DNA of 6,167 bases from Pseudomonadota bacterium (GCA_025351555.1 JANXVS010000197.1:1-6167); one strand, 5' to 3'. Shown: positions 1 to 6,010, counted from the first letter of the stretch. Notes: generated by a model from the sequence alone, not told the origin. A program made the numbers and translations.

Positions 1-631
1 CCTCGAATGCGCGTCCCTTCTTTTCGCCACCGGCGATGTTCTTCGGCGTATGGCAGGCACTGCAGTGACCGGCGCCTTCGACCAGGTACGCGCCGCGATT
101 CCACATCGCTGATTTGCCTGCATCGGTGCGAAATTCGCCGGCATCGAAGAACAGGCCGTTCCAGGGGCCGATCAGGGTGCGCCAGCTGAATGGCCAGCGC
201 AGATCATTCGGCACATTGCGCTGGCGCACCGGCGCGAGTGTATCCAAGTATACCTTTATAGAATGCACATCGGCGCGGGTCAGTTTTGTGTACCACGGAT
301 ACGGAAACGCCGGATACAGATGTTTGCCGTCCGGGCCGATCCCTTCGTGCATGGCGCGGTAGAAATCATCTTCGCTCCAGTCGCCGATGCCGGTGGCTGC
401 ATCGGGGGTGATATTGCGCGAATACACGGTGCCGAACGGGGTTGCGATCGCGCGGCCGCCGGCAAAGGGCTTGCCGTCATGATCGGTATGACAGGATTCG
501 CAATCACTGGCCCGTGCCAGGTAGCGGCCGCGTTCGATTTCGGCATGATTGTTGGCAATCGCGGGGAGAGCCAGCGCGAGCAATGCGCCGGCCATTGCAC
601 TGGATAAGAGCTTCGTGCGTTGACGCTTCAT
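1..631 (-). CDS. Multiheme c-type cytochrome subunit of a membrane-bound dehydrogenase (3' end outside window)
   Basis: This gene reads from an ATG at 631 leftwards off the window, so only the first 210 residues are visible. Residues 1 to about 26 form a Sec signal peptide (basic MKRQR start, Leu/Ala-rich core, likely cleavage after AIA). Two heme c sites are seen: CESCH at 44-48 and CSACH at 190-194. The spacing and the stretches PFGTVYSRNITPD and YPAFPYPWYTKLT are typical of the triheme cytochrome subunits of alcohol, gluconate and FAD-glucose dehydrogenases; the expected third heme would lie beyond the window. These cytochromes sit on the periplasmic face of the inner membrane and pass electrons from the flavoprotein to ubiquinone or an oxidase. 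It begins 26 bases after the GMC flavoprotein gene and is probably its last operon partner. The ribosome binding site is weak, so translational coupling is plausible. The family is confident; the exact substrate system is not known. Confidence 0.93.
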   Translation of the reverse strand, partial: MKRQRTKLLSSAMAGALLALALPAIANNHAEIERGRYLARASDCESCHTDHDGKPFAGGRAIATPFGTVYSRNITPDAATGIGDWSEDDFYRAMHEGIGPDGKHLYPAFPYPWYTKLTRADVHSIKVYLDTLAPVRQRNVPNDLRWPFSWRTLIGPWNGLFFDAGEFRTDAGKSAMWNRGAYLVEGAGHCSACHTPKNIAGGEKKGRAFE

Positions 632-657
632 CACACCAGCGGTCCGGGATTCTTGAG

Positions 658-2391
658 TTAGCGAGAACGGATCGCGTCGGCGGCCCAATAGGTCAGCGCG
701 CCGACAGTCCCGGTCGGGTTGTAGCCGGCGTTCTGCGGATACGCGCTCGCGCCCATCACAAATACGTTCGACACATCCCAGGATTGCAGGTAGGGATTCA
801 CCGCGCTGTTGCCGGGGCTGTCGCCGAGGATCGCGCCGCCGGTGTTGTGCGTGGTCTGATACTCAACGATGCCGTAATGGCCCTTGCGTTCGCGCTTGCG
901 ATAGCCACGCGCGCCCTTGACGGCCTTGGCGATGTCGACGGCGCGGTCGGTGGTGAACTTCATCATGTCCAGTTCGTTCGGGTGGAAATCAAATGTCAGC
1001 CGCAGCAGCGGATTGCCGTAGACGTCGCGATAGGTGGGATCAAGATCCAGGCAATTGCCTCGATAGCTCATCACGCTGCCGTGCACCTGCATGCTGGGTG
1101 AGCGCAGATAATTCTCGTGCATCGCACTCTTCCACTGCGCACCCCACGCCGGCGTGCCTTCGGGAAGATAGTGCTGCAGGATCGGCCGGCCGCCGGTCGA
1201 CCACATCGAAATGTAGGCGCCGCCGATAAAACCATGCGGGCCGTGATCGAAGTTATCGCCATTGAAATCGTCAACCACCTGGCCAAGCGCGCCCGCGCCC
1301 ATAAACGGATTGACGATCTCGTCGAAGAACACGTCGACGTTGGCTGTCGCCTGATACGCATAGTTCTTGCCGACCACGCCGCGTCCGGTCGCCGCATCGT
1401 AGGGCGTGCCGATACCTGACAACAACATCAGGTGGACGTTGTGCAACGAGTACGCGCAGAGCACGACCAAGTCCGCCGGTTGTTCAAATTCGCGGCCCTG
1501 CGCATCGACATAGGTGACGCCGGTGGCGCGCTTGCCGGTGGAATCCAGATTGACCCGGGTGACGTTCGCGCCGGCCTTGCACTGGAACGAATCCTTGCGC
1601 AGCAGTACCGGCAGGATGGTCGACTGCGGACTGGCCTTGGAATAGTTGCCGCAGCCGAACCATTCGCAAAAGCCGCAATACGTGCACTGGCCCATCTGCA
1701 CCCCGAGTGGATTTTTATACGGTCGCGACGTATTCGCCGCCGGGCACGGAAATGGATGTAGTCCGATCGAACGCGCTGCTTCATCGAACTTCATCGATGC
1801 CGCGCTGCGCGCCAGCGGCGGATTCGGGAATTCACGCTGGCGCGGCCCCTCGAACGGATTGCCGCCGGGCTGGATCGCGCCGCCGAGATTGCCGGCCTTG
1901 CCCGAGATGCCGCAAAGGTATTCCCATGTGTCGTAGTGCGGTTCCAGATCGGCGTAGCTCAGCGGCCAATCCTGCACGGTCATGTCGTCGGGAAGAAATT
2001 GCTTGCCGTAGCGCTCTTGCGTGTGGCTGCGGATGCGAAAATCGGTCGGCAGATAACGCCAGTTCTGTCCGTTCCAGTGCACGCCCGCGCCGCCCACACC
2101 CACGCCCGGCAGAAACGAACCGAGCTGGCGCATTGGCAGCGCGGTTTCATTAGTGGAATTGCGAAACGTCAGGGTCTGACGCTCGGGTTCCTCGAACGTC
2201 GCCTTGCGCACGGCATAACGCAATTCATCCTGGATGTGGGTTGGCGAAAAATCCGGGATGGTGTCGCGGAACGAACCACGTTCCAGCGCCAGCACATTCA
2301 GGCCGGCCTCGGTCAGCTCCTGCGCGATGATCGCGCCGGTCCAGCCGAACCCGACCAGCACCGCATCGACCGCAGGCAGTTTCGTCGCCAT
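658..2391 (-). CDS. GMC-family FAD oxidoreductase, catalytic subunit of a gluconate/glucose/sorbitol-type dehydrogenase
   Basis: A 577-residue flavoprotein expected to oxidise a sugar, sugar acid or alcohol in the periplasm. The N-terminal dinucleotide fold binds FAD (GFGWTG at 14-19, then LALERG at 34-39). GVGVGGAGVHWNG at 96-108 is the second FAD-contacting loop. The C-terminal GMC domain carries HNTGG (His515) and GYNPTGT (Asn558), the expected His/Asn active-site pair. Between them is a cysteine cluster CTYCGFCEWFGC (Cys236, 239, 242, 247). In FAD-glucose dehydrogenase of Burkholderia cepacia, cysteines in this region hold a 3Fe-4S cluster that relays electrons to the cytochrome subunit, so the same is inferred here. 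There is no signal peptide; export is expected through the Tat-tagged small subunit encoded just upstream (3 bases between stop and start). An AAGG ribosome binding site lies 8 bases before the ATG. The substrate cannot be decided from sequence; glucose, gluconate, sorbitol or another polyol are all possible. Confidence 0.95.
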   Translation of the reverse strand: MATKLPAVDAVLVGFGWTGAIIAQELTEAGLNVLALERGSFRDTIPDFSPTHIQDELRYAVRKATFEEPERQTLTFRNSTNETALPMRQLGSFLPGVGVGGAGVHWNGQNWRYLPTDFRIRSHTQERYGKQFLPDDMTVQDWPLSYADLEPHYDTWEYLCGISGKAGNLGGAIQPGGNPFEGPRQREFPNPPLARSAASMKFDEAARSIGLHPFPCPAANTSRPYKNPLGVQMGQCTYCGFCEWFGCGNYSKASPQSTILPVLLRKDSFQCKAGANVTRVNLDSTGKRATGVTYVDAQGREFEQPADLVVLCAYSLHNVHLMLLSGIGTPYDAATGRGVVGKNYAYQATANVDVFFDEIVNPFMGAGALGQVVDDFNGDNFDHGPHGFIGGAYISMWSTGGRPILQHYLPEGTPAWGAQWKSAMHENYLRSPSMQVHGSVMSYRGNCLDLDPTYRDVYGNPLLRLTFDFHPNELDMMKFTTDRAVDIAKAVKGARGYRKRERKGHYGIVEYQTTHNTGGAILGDSPGNSAVNPYLQSWDVSNVFVMGASAYPQNAGYNPTGTVGALTYWAADAIRSR

Positions 2392-2394
2392 CGC

Positions 2395-3120
2395 TCAAGC
2401 CTTAGTCACGCCAGTGCCGCGGCGCCCGAGCAGACCGACGGGCGGCAAAGTATACGGCGTGCCGTACTGCTCGATTTGCTCGACATAGTTGTAGCGCGGG
2501 CCGGGAAAGCCGATGAGTTTCCAGCCGGCGAAATCGCGGTTGCCACCGTACATCGGATCGGACAAAAATCCTTCAGTCGTGTTTTGCAGCAGCATCGTGA
2601 AGAACGCGTTGCCGGGCACGTTCGGCAAATCGATACCATCTTTCTTTTCCAGCGCGCCGAGGACCTCGTCTTGATCCTGCGGATTGATTTGGGCGAATGC
2701 GTTGCGATATTTCTTGCGGCAGTAATCGTCGATATCGCGTATCGCTAGTCGATACAGTTCCGCAGGCGTGGATTTCAGTTGATAGCCCTGCTCCGCAGTA
2801 CCTTTTTCCCACGGCCCGTGCATATACCAAGTACGCGCTTGGCCGTAGGGGCCAGCGAGCTGGCGATCGATGAAATCCGGCACGCCGGCTTCGACCGCGC
2901 CGGGTCCCAGTTCATCTTTGGGAATCAGCCGCGAGCACGCCGCGACGATAAAGCGTCTCTCGTCCGCGCTGAAGAACAGCGGCGCATCCATGCGCGTTTC
3001 GTTCGGGATATCCAGCGGCGCGACTTCTCGCGGCACGCCTTGGCAAGCGCAAGCGGAAACTCCGGCCGCGGTTGCGGCGAGGAAATCGCGGCGCGAGAGG
3101 GTCGGCGTGGGTATCGTCAC
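2395..3120 (-). CDS. Gluconate 2-dehydrogenase subunit 3-family protein (Tat-exported small subunit)
   Basis: A 241-residue small subunit of the FAD dehydrogenase complex. Residues 8-14 give a twin-arginine signal (LSRRDFL) followed by a short Ala-rich core. The signal ends in V-S-A-C at 21-24, which also resembles a lipobox, so it may be a Tat-exported lipoprotein. The mature part has the family marks FFSADERRFIVAACSRLIP (49-67), GVPDFID (79-85), and the hallmark LLQNTTEGFLSDPMYGGN (177-194) followed by DFAGWKLIGFPG. In B. cepacia glucose dehydrogenase the equivalent small subunit is needed to fold and carry the catalytic subunit through the Tat pathway. The start chosen is GTG at 3120: it overlaps the stop of the upstream membrane-protein gene by four bases (GTGA) and puts the twin arginines at the right distance. 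A longer open frame to 3393 exists but would bury the Tat signal about 100 residues in. Translation is probably coupled to the upstream gene, since no strong ribosome binding site is seen. Confidence 0.93.
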   Translation of the reverse strand: MTIPTPTLSRRDFLAATAAGVSACACQGVPREVAPLDIPNETRMDAPLFFSADERRFIVAACSRLIPKDELGPGAVEAGVPDFIDRQLAGPYGQARTWYMHGPWEKGTAEQGYQLKSTPAELYRLAIRDIDDYCRKKYRNAFAQINPQDQDEVLGALEKKDGIDLPNVPGNAFFTMLLQNTTEGFLSDPMYGGNRDFAGWKLIGFPGPRYNYVEQIEQYGTPYTLPPVGLLGRRGTGVTKA

Positions 3121-3503
3121 TGCCCGGTCGCTGGGGCGTGCATGGCCCAGATCGCCGCCAGCAACAAGACAAACCCGGTAACAGCGATCAACGCATGCAC
3201 CACGACCAGCCATTTGGGCAGTGGCAACAGTTTCCAGTGATAGTTGAGATTCATGACGATGCCGCCCAGCGCGGCGACAACGAACAGCACCGTCGCGCTC
3301 AGCGCCAGCGTGGGCAGGCCGACGGTAAATTGCGCGTAAAGCAGCAGGGTGACAGCGGCAGCGGAAAGAAAACCATGCAACATCGCCAGCCACGTCGGTG
3401 GATGCGGTCTACCGCTGAAACGAATGCCGGCCATCACTAAGCCGCCGACTGCCGAGACGGCCAGCAGACTGGCCGCGGTTTGCATACTCAAGTTCGGTTC
3501 CAT
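3117..3503 (-). CDS. Four-helix integral membrane protein with internal duplication, first gene of the dehydrogenase operon
   Basis: A 128-residue hydrophobic protein of no family I can name. Four membrane helices are seen at roughly 9-28, 38-57, 64-86 and 97-119. Residues 1-60 and 61-120 align without gaps at an offset of exactly 60, with about 16 identities. The anchors are GGLVM (20-24) with GGIVM (80-84), PTWL (36-39) with PKWL (96-99), His43 with His103, and LLL (53-55) with LLL (113-115). It therefore looks like a tandem two-helix repeat with one histidine per half in helices 2 and 4; histidines so placed could bind heme b or a quinone, but this is inference. The start at 3503 is supported by GGGAG 8 bases upstream. 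It overlaps the small-subunit gene by four bases, so it is likely translated with the dehydrogenase. A role as membrane anchor, quinone-site partner or assembly factor is plausible and unproven. Confidence 0.85.
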   Translation of the reverse strand: MEPNLSMQTAASLLAVSAVGGLVMAGIRFSGRPHPPTWLAMLHGFLSAAAVTLLLYAQFTVGLPTLALSATVLFVVAALGGIVMNLNYHWKLLPLPKWLVVVHALIAVTGFVLLLAAIWAMHAPATGQ

Positions 3504-3557
3504 ATTAAAAACTCCCGTACTGATTTTGGAAAAACGTCACTACGCGTGTGCCATGTG

Positions 3558-4043
3558 CTAACCGTCGTTGCGCTGATGCGCCGCGTCTGCCTTGGTTTTT
3601 GCCGCGGCGATCACGGACTCATAGCGCGCCTTTGCGCTGCTTTCGCAGGTTTTCTCGGCATCGCCTGTCTGTGCTTCGCATTGCGCCTTGGCGACGTTGT
3701 AGGCGGCTTCGCCCTTGGCTTTGTCGACATCGTACTGGGCGTCGGCGATTTTCTTGTTGGCCTCCATGCGTGTCTTGGTGACATCGGCGTTCACCGCCGG
3801 CGTTGCGGGTGGATTGCTCACGTTTACGGCGCGCACGTCGACCTGCGCATTGACGACATTCTTGTTGTTTTGCGCGTTCACCTGGTCGAGCTTTGCCTGC
3901 GCATCGACGATTGTCTTCTGGCCATCAGCCTGGGCCTTGGCCACTTCGCCCTGCACCTTGGCCGGATCGGTATTCTGACTGCACGCCGACAGCAGTGCCG
4001 CGGCAACGAGTGCGGTGAGCAAGCTAATACGATGGTTGTTCAT
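3558..4043 (-). CDS. Small Ala/Gln-rich helical lipoprotein
   Basis: A 161-residue predicted lipoprotein. Residues 1-20 form a signal with the lipobox LSAC, lipidated Cys21, followed by Ser-Gln (no Asp at +2), which favours outer-membrane sorting. The mature part is almost all charged or Ala/Gln-rich helix. An AQ-centred motif recurs, as in IVDAQAKLD (45-53), VVNAQVDV (63-70) and IADAQYDVD (99-107), and a proline-rich break (NPPATP, 77-82) separates two helical halves. Two further cysteines (Cys122, Cys133) lie 11 residues apart and could form a disulfide in the periplasm. The start is ATG at 4043, with AAAAGGA ending 7 bases upstream; an upstream extension to 4118 would hide the signal peptide. 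The stop TAG is 54 bases before the membrane-protein gene of the dehydrogenase operon, with no clear terminator between, so read-through is possible. The function is unknown; similar Ala-rich lipoproteins are often labelled hypothetical or TolA-like because of low complexity. Confidence 0.88.
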   Translation of the reverse strand: MNNHRISLLTALVAAALLSACSQNTDPAKVQGEVAKAQADGQKTIVDAQAKLDQVNAQNNKNVVNAQVDVRAVNVSNPPATPAVNADVTKTRMEANKKIADAQYDVDKAKGEAAYNVAKAQCEAQTGDAEKTCESSAKARYESVIAAAKTKADAAHQRNDG

Positions 4044-4140
4044 GACGTATCCTTTTCGTCCGTGGGAGGGGTCAGGCATTTTGCATCGGCAGATAAACCG
4101 TTCGCTGCAATTTGCCATGCTCTACCAGCGCAAAAGAGCG

Positions 4141-4169
4141 CGTGGCCGCCCTTGCGCGGGGCGGCCGCG
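4141..4169. repeat. GC-rich inverted repeat (hairpin)
   Basis: The arms GGCCGCCC (4144-4151) and GGGCGGCC (4159-4166) are perfect inverse complements around a 7-base loop. On plus-strand RNA the stem extends to 11 pairs (4141-4151 with 4159-4169), with one G-U pair. No T-run follows on either strand, so it is not a standard intrinsic terminator. It lies 97 bases upstream of the lipoprotein start and 133 bases upstream of the response regulator start, so it could be a leader structure or a protein-binding site. Confidence 0.5.
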
Positions 4170-4291
4170 GCCGGTAGTCCGAGGGGAGGCGGAGCGCACC
4201 GGCGAACTGAAGACTGTAAATTCATGTGAGCAGGGATCGTGCCACCGTCATCAAGGTGAGTGTCTCGATTCAATTGGTCTGCAATGTGCAC

Positions 4292-4302
4292 GGGGTTTCC
4301 CC
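4292..4302 (+). promoter_or_regulatory. GGGG-TTT-CCCC palindrome directly before the response regulator start codon
   Basis: A four-pair all-GC stem with a three-base loop ends exactly at the base before the ATG at 4303. The G4 arm (4292-4295) is also the only candidate Shine-Dalgarno sequence at suitable spacing (7 bases), so if the hairpin forms it would hide the ribosome binding site. This is inference from base pairing only; the stem is short and may be chance. Confidence 0.35.
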
Positions 4303-4704
4303 ATGGCGACCTCTGAACCCAGTGCGCATGTATTGCTGATCGAGGACGATCCAGCCCTGGGTGCAGTAACTACCGAAGTATTGAAACATCTGGGGCACGA
4401 GGTTGTTTGGGCGGTTTCGGCGAATGATGGATTTGCCTGCCTTGCGCAGAATCACTGCTTCGACGCCGTGTTTCTGGATCTGGGATTGGGCGCCAGCGAT
4501 GGCGTCAGCTTGGTCAAGTCCTTGCGCGAACAAGGCTGCGCGATACCGCCGGTGCTCATATTCTCGGCGCAACCCATCGATGCGCTGCTGCGTGCGGCCC
4601 GGACAATCGGCGCCGCAACGATTCTGCACAAGCCCTGCACAATCAACGAGCTTGCCACGGCGTTGCAGCGGGCGCTGCTGTCAGCGGACGCCGCTGGCAA
4701 ATAA
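4303..4704 (+). CDS. Single-domain (CheY-like) response regulator
   Basis: A 133-residue stand-alone receiver domain with no output domain. It has the acidic pocket (Glu14, Asp15, Asp16 in LLIEDDP), the phosphoacceptor Asp59 (VFLDLGLG), the switch Ser88 (LIFSAQP) and the conserved Lys110 followed by Pro111 (LHKPC). All residues needed for phosphorylation and switching are therefore present. It is expected to act in the cytoplasm through protein-protein contact, in a phosphorelay or with a partner kinase that is not in this window. ATG 4303 was chosen because MATSEPSAHVLLIEDD puts the first receiver strand at the usual place; the open frame extends upstream to 4015 but that part is non-domain sequence. 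There is no strong ribosome binding site. It is the only plus-strand gene here and converges on the YqjK-like gene, with 9 bases between the two stops and no terminator visible. Confidence 0.93.
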   Translation: MATSEPSAHVLLIEDDPALGAVTTEVLKHLGHEVVWAVSANDGFACLAQNHCFDAVFLDLGLGASDGVSLVKSLREQGCAIPPVLIFSAQPIDALLRAARTIGAATILHKPCTINELATALQRALLSADAAGK

Positions 4705-4713
4705 CAAGGTGAG

Positions 4714-5037
4714 TCAGGATGGCGGCGCCGATATTCGGCTGGCACCATCGCTGCGTCGCACCCGCGACAGAACCGCGCCGACTACTACTGGCGTCAGTGC
4801 CGAACGTGCCGCGCCCGCAGCGGTGGCGCCCATCACGGCGCCGATCCGCGCCCACCAGCGCGGTGGAAAAACGGTGAGCGCCAAGCCGCTGGCGAATCCA
4901 CCACCCAAGATAAATGCGCTGCGATGGCGCTGCAGGAGCCGCTGCCATGGCCGCGCGCTTTTTGCCAACTCGCTTTCGGCCAAGGCAAGGTCAGCCTGAG
5001 CCTGACGTACGCGCGCGGCGGCGCTGGGGCGCTTCAT
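4714..5037 (-). CDS. Small YqjK-like membrane protein, last gene of a yqjDE-type operon
   Basis: A 107-residue protein with a charged, Ala-rich amphipathic helix (about 7-27, ARVRQAQADLALAESELAKS), a PWQRLLQRHR linker, and two hydrophobic stretches (about 41-58, with GGGFASG, and about 64-94), then a basic, polar tail. This layout and its place after DUF883 and YqjE-like genes match yqjK of E. coli, but sequence similarity is too weak to call it an orthologue by eye. Its ATG (5035-5037) overlaps the TGA of the preceding gene by four bases (ATGA), so translation is coupled. The function is unknown; it probably acts with its two partners at the inner membrane. The naming rests mainly on gene order. 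Confidence 0.75.
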   Translation of the reverse strand: MKRPSAAARVRQAQADLALAESELAKSARPWQRLLQRHRSAFILGGGFASGLALTVFPPRWWARIGAVMGATAAGAARSALTPVVVGAVLSRVRRSDGASRISAPPS

Positions 5038-5447
5038 GCCATGCGCCCGAGCAGTTGCACCAGCGCGCCACGGCTGCGTGGCAAGCTCAGATTGCGCCAC
5101 CATTGCCGCATGCCCAAGAGCAGGCCGAATAACCCGGCGAGGTTGGCGAACAGCACGATCGCGATGCAACTGCTCCAGTCGTGCAGCCAGCGATTGAGCA
5201 GGGCAATGATGAACGCATCCAGGGTTATACAAATTGCCAACGCCAGAGCGGGGACAACCAAGGCGGCAAGTGCCAAGCGCACCACGCTGACGCGAGCCAG
5301 GCGCGTTTCGCTTGCGAGCAGCTTGCTCCACACATGCACATAGTCCGACGTGGTATGGGCCAGCTCCGAGGCCGAGGCCGCTATAGCTGGCGCATCCAGT
5401 GTCGACCCATCGGGCACGGAAGTGGTGATAGGTTCAGTGGAATTCAT
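5034..5447 (-). CDS. YqjE-like phage holin superfamily membrane protein
   Basis: A 137-residue protein with a polar N-terminal region (1-35), an amphipathic segment YVHVWSKLLASETRLARVS (36-54), and two membrane helices at about 56-84 and 92-113, with a short loop (NRWLHDW) between them. It ends with a basic cytoplasmic tail. This is the layout of YqjE/putative actinobacterial holin-X family proteins, which in proteobacteria are chromosomal inner-membrane proteins rather than phage lysis genes. The start at 5447 has GGAAG 5 bases upstream and lies 19 bases after the DUF883 stop; longer in-frame readings to 5579 run antisense-like into that gene and are not credible. The DUF883-holin-like pair is conserved in many proteobacteria. 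The actual role is unknown. Confidence 0.85.
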   Translation of the reverse strand: MNSTEPITTSVPDGSTLDAPAIAASASELAHTTSDYVHVWSKLLASETRLARVSVVRLALAALVVPALALAICITLDAFIIALLNRWLHDWSSCIAIVLFANLAGLFGLLLGMRQWWRNLSLPRSRGALVQLLGRMA

Positions 5448-5466
5448 GGCGCTTCCGAAATCTTGC

Positions 5467-5748
5467 TTAGCGGCGCAGCAGGCGAGCGACGGCAATTCCC
5501 GCCACAAACGCCATGCCGAACGCCGCCAATGGATGCGTACGCATCTGCGTGCCGGCGGAACCGCTGAGTTCCTTGGCATTCTTCAGCAGACGATCGCCGT
5601 TCTCGCGCAAGTAGGTTTCCAGCGACGCAAGGCGCGAGCTGAATGCATCGACGGATGCGTCGATTTTTTCCTCGGTCGCATCCACTCCATTGTGGAGATA
5701 ATCCGCGGCGTCGGCTGTGGTGGATTTGATGATCTTGTCGGTTCTCAT
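5467..5748 (-). CDS. DUF883 family (YqjD/ElaB-like) membrane-anchored protein
   Basis: A 93-residue tail-anchored protein. The N-terminal two thirds is a charged helical region (about 10-62, DATEEKIDASVDAFSSRL and the following ETYLRENGDRLLKNAKEL) and the C-terminus is one Gly/Ala-rich membrane helix in the typical DUF883 form, HPLAAFGMAFVAGIAVARLL followed by Arg-Arg (72-93). In E. coli, YqjD and ElaB are inner-membrane proteins under RpoS control that associate with ribosomes in stationary phase; the same general role is inferred. The start at 5748 is set by a strong AGGAG 7 bases upstream; a longer frame to 5829 overlaps the upstream gene. It lies 28 bases after the CsbD-like gene and 19 bases before the YqjE-like gene, so the cluster is clearly one operon. 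Confidence 0.92.
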   Translation of the reverse strand: MRTDKIIKSTTADAADYLHNGVDATEEKIDASVDAFSSRLASLETYLRENGDRLLKNAKELSGSAGTQMRTHPLAAFGMAFVAGIAVARLLRR

Positions 5749-5776
5749 TGATGCTCTCCTGGGAAAAGGTGCGGGG

Positions 5777-5968
5777 TTAAAGCTCGGTATCGCGGCGCTG
5801 CATTTGCCGATCGCGGCGTTCACATGCACGCTGTTCGCGTATGTGCACTTCGCGGTCGTGCCGGATGGCGCGCAGGGTGTCGAAAGCGTCGTCGCTGATG
5901 TCGCGCCATCCTTGCAGGGTCTGATGACGGATTTCCGACCAGAACTGTTCGCCGTGATATTTACTCAT
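5777..5968 (-). CDS. Small divergent CsbD-like stress protein
   Basis: A 63-residue, very hydrophilic protein with no signal or membrane segment. Compared from memory with CsbD family member YjbJ of E. coli, it aligns without gaps from the start: Trp10, Trp21, the ISDDAF motif (24-29) against LTDDDM, Arg36, Ile43 and Glu45 all fall at the same positions. The family glycines are missing, and the tail (EQRACERRDRQMQRRD, 45-60) is unusually Arg-rich. CsbD proteins are abundant in general-stress or stationary phase, with no known activity. GAAGG lies 9 bases before the ATG. Its position in front of the DUF883 gene, a common neighbour of CsbD genes, supports the call. It could instead be an unrelated small orphan. 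Confidence 0.65.
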   Translation of the reverse strand: MSKYHGEQFWSEIRHQTLQGWRDISDDAFDTLRAIRHDREVHIREQRACERRDRQMQRRDTEL

Positions 5969-6010
5969 GGATGCTTGCCTTCGAGTTTGAATCGCTGGAG
6001 TACGATTGAA

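Larger units (their letters stand above)
4044..4302. other. Divergent intergenic region between lipoprotein and response regulator genes
   Basis: These 259 bases separate two divergent starts and must hold the promoters of both. I see no convincing -35/-10 pair on either strand. What can be seen is the lipoprotein ribosome binding site next to 4044, two overlapping GC-rich inverted repeats around 4125-4169, a purine-rich AAGGTGAG at 4253-4260 too far from the regulator start to serve it, and a GGGG-TTT-CCCC palindrome touching the regulator ATG. No small gene or RNA gene is recognised. Confidence 0.6.

Noticed and set aside
442..1101. 219-residue plus-strand open frame
   Set aside because: It lies antisense to the cytochrome and GMC genes, has no recognisable domain, and is an expected by-product of high GC content opposite well-supported coding sequence.
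1936..2748. 270-residue plus-strand open frame
   Set aside because: It is antisense across the end of the small subunit and start of the GMC gene, both of which have clear family motifs; it has no motifs of its own.
3121..3393. N-terminal extension of the small-subunit gene to an ATG at 3393
   Set aside because: It would overlap most of the upstream membrane-protein gene and bury the twin-arginine signal; the GTG at 3120 fits both the Tat signal and the 4-base overlap.
3504..3557. Terminator between the lipoprotein and the dehydrogenase operon
   Set aside because: On the minus strand a CGT-AGTG-ACG stem is followed by TTTTT, but a three-pair stem is too weak to call.
3480..4229. 249-residue plus-strand open frame rich in Gly/Leu/Val
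   Set aside because: It is the mirror of the lipoprotein gene; the Ala/Gln-rich helix on the minus strand yields a hydrophobic-looking reading on the other strand. The minus-strand gene has a lipobox and a good ribosome binding site.
4015..4302. Upstream extension of the response regulator to 4015
   Set aside because: The added residues have no domain character and the extension overlaps the start of the lipoprotein gene; the receiver domain begins normally from ATG 4303.
4252..4714. 10-base direct repeat CAAGGTGAGT at 4252-4261 and 4705-4714 flanking the response regulator gene
   Set aside because: Several 10-base matches are expected by chance in a window this long; there is no terminal inverted repeat, integrase or other sign of insertion.
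5034..5447. Phage holin, suggesting a prophage
   Set aside because: The holin-like protein is the chromosomal YqjE type, in a conserved order with DUF883 and YqjK-like genes; no other phage gene is present.
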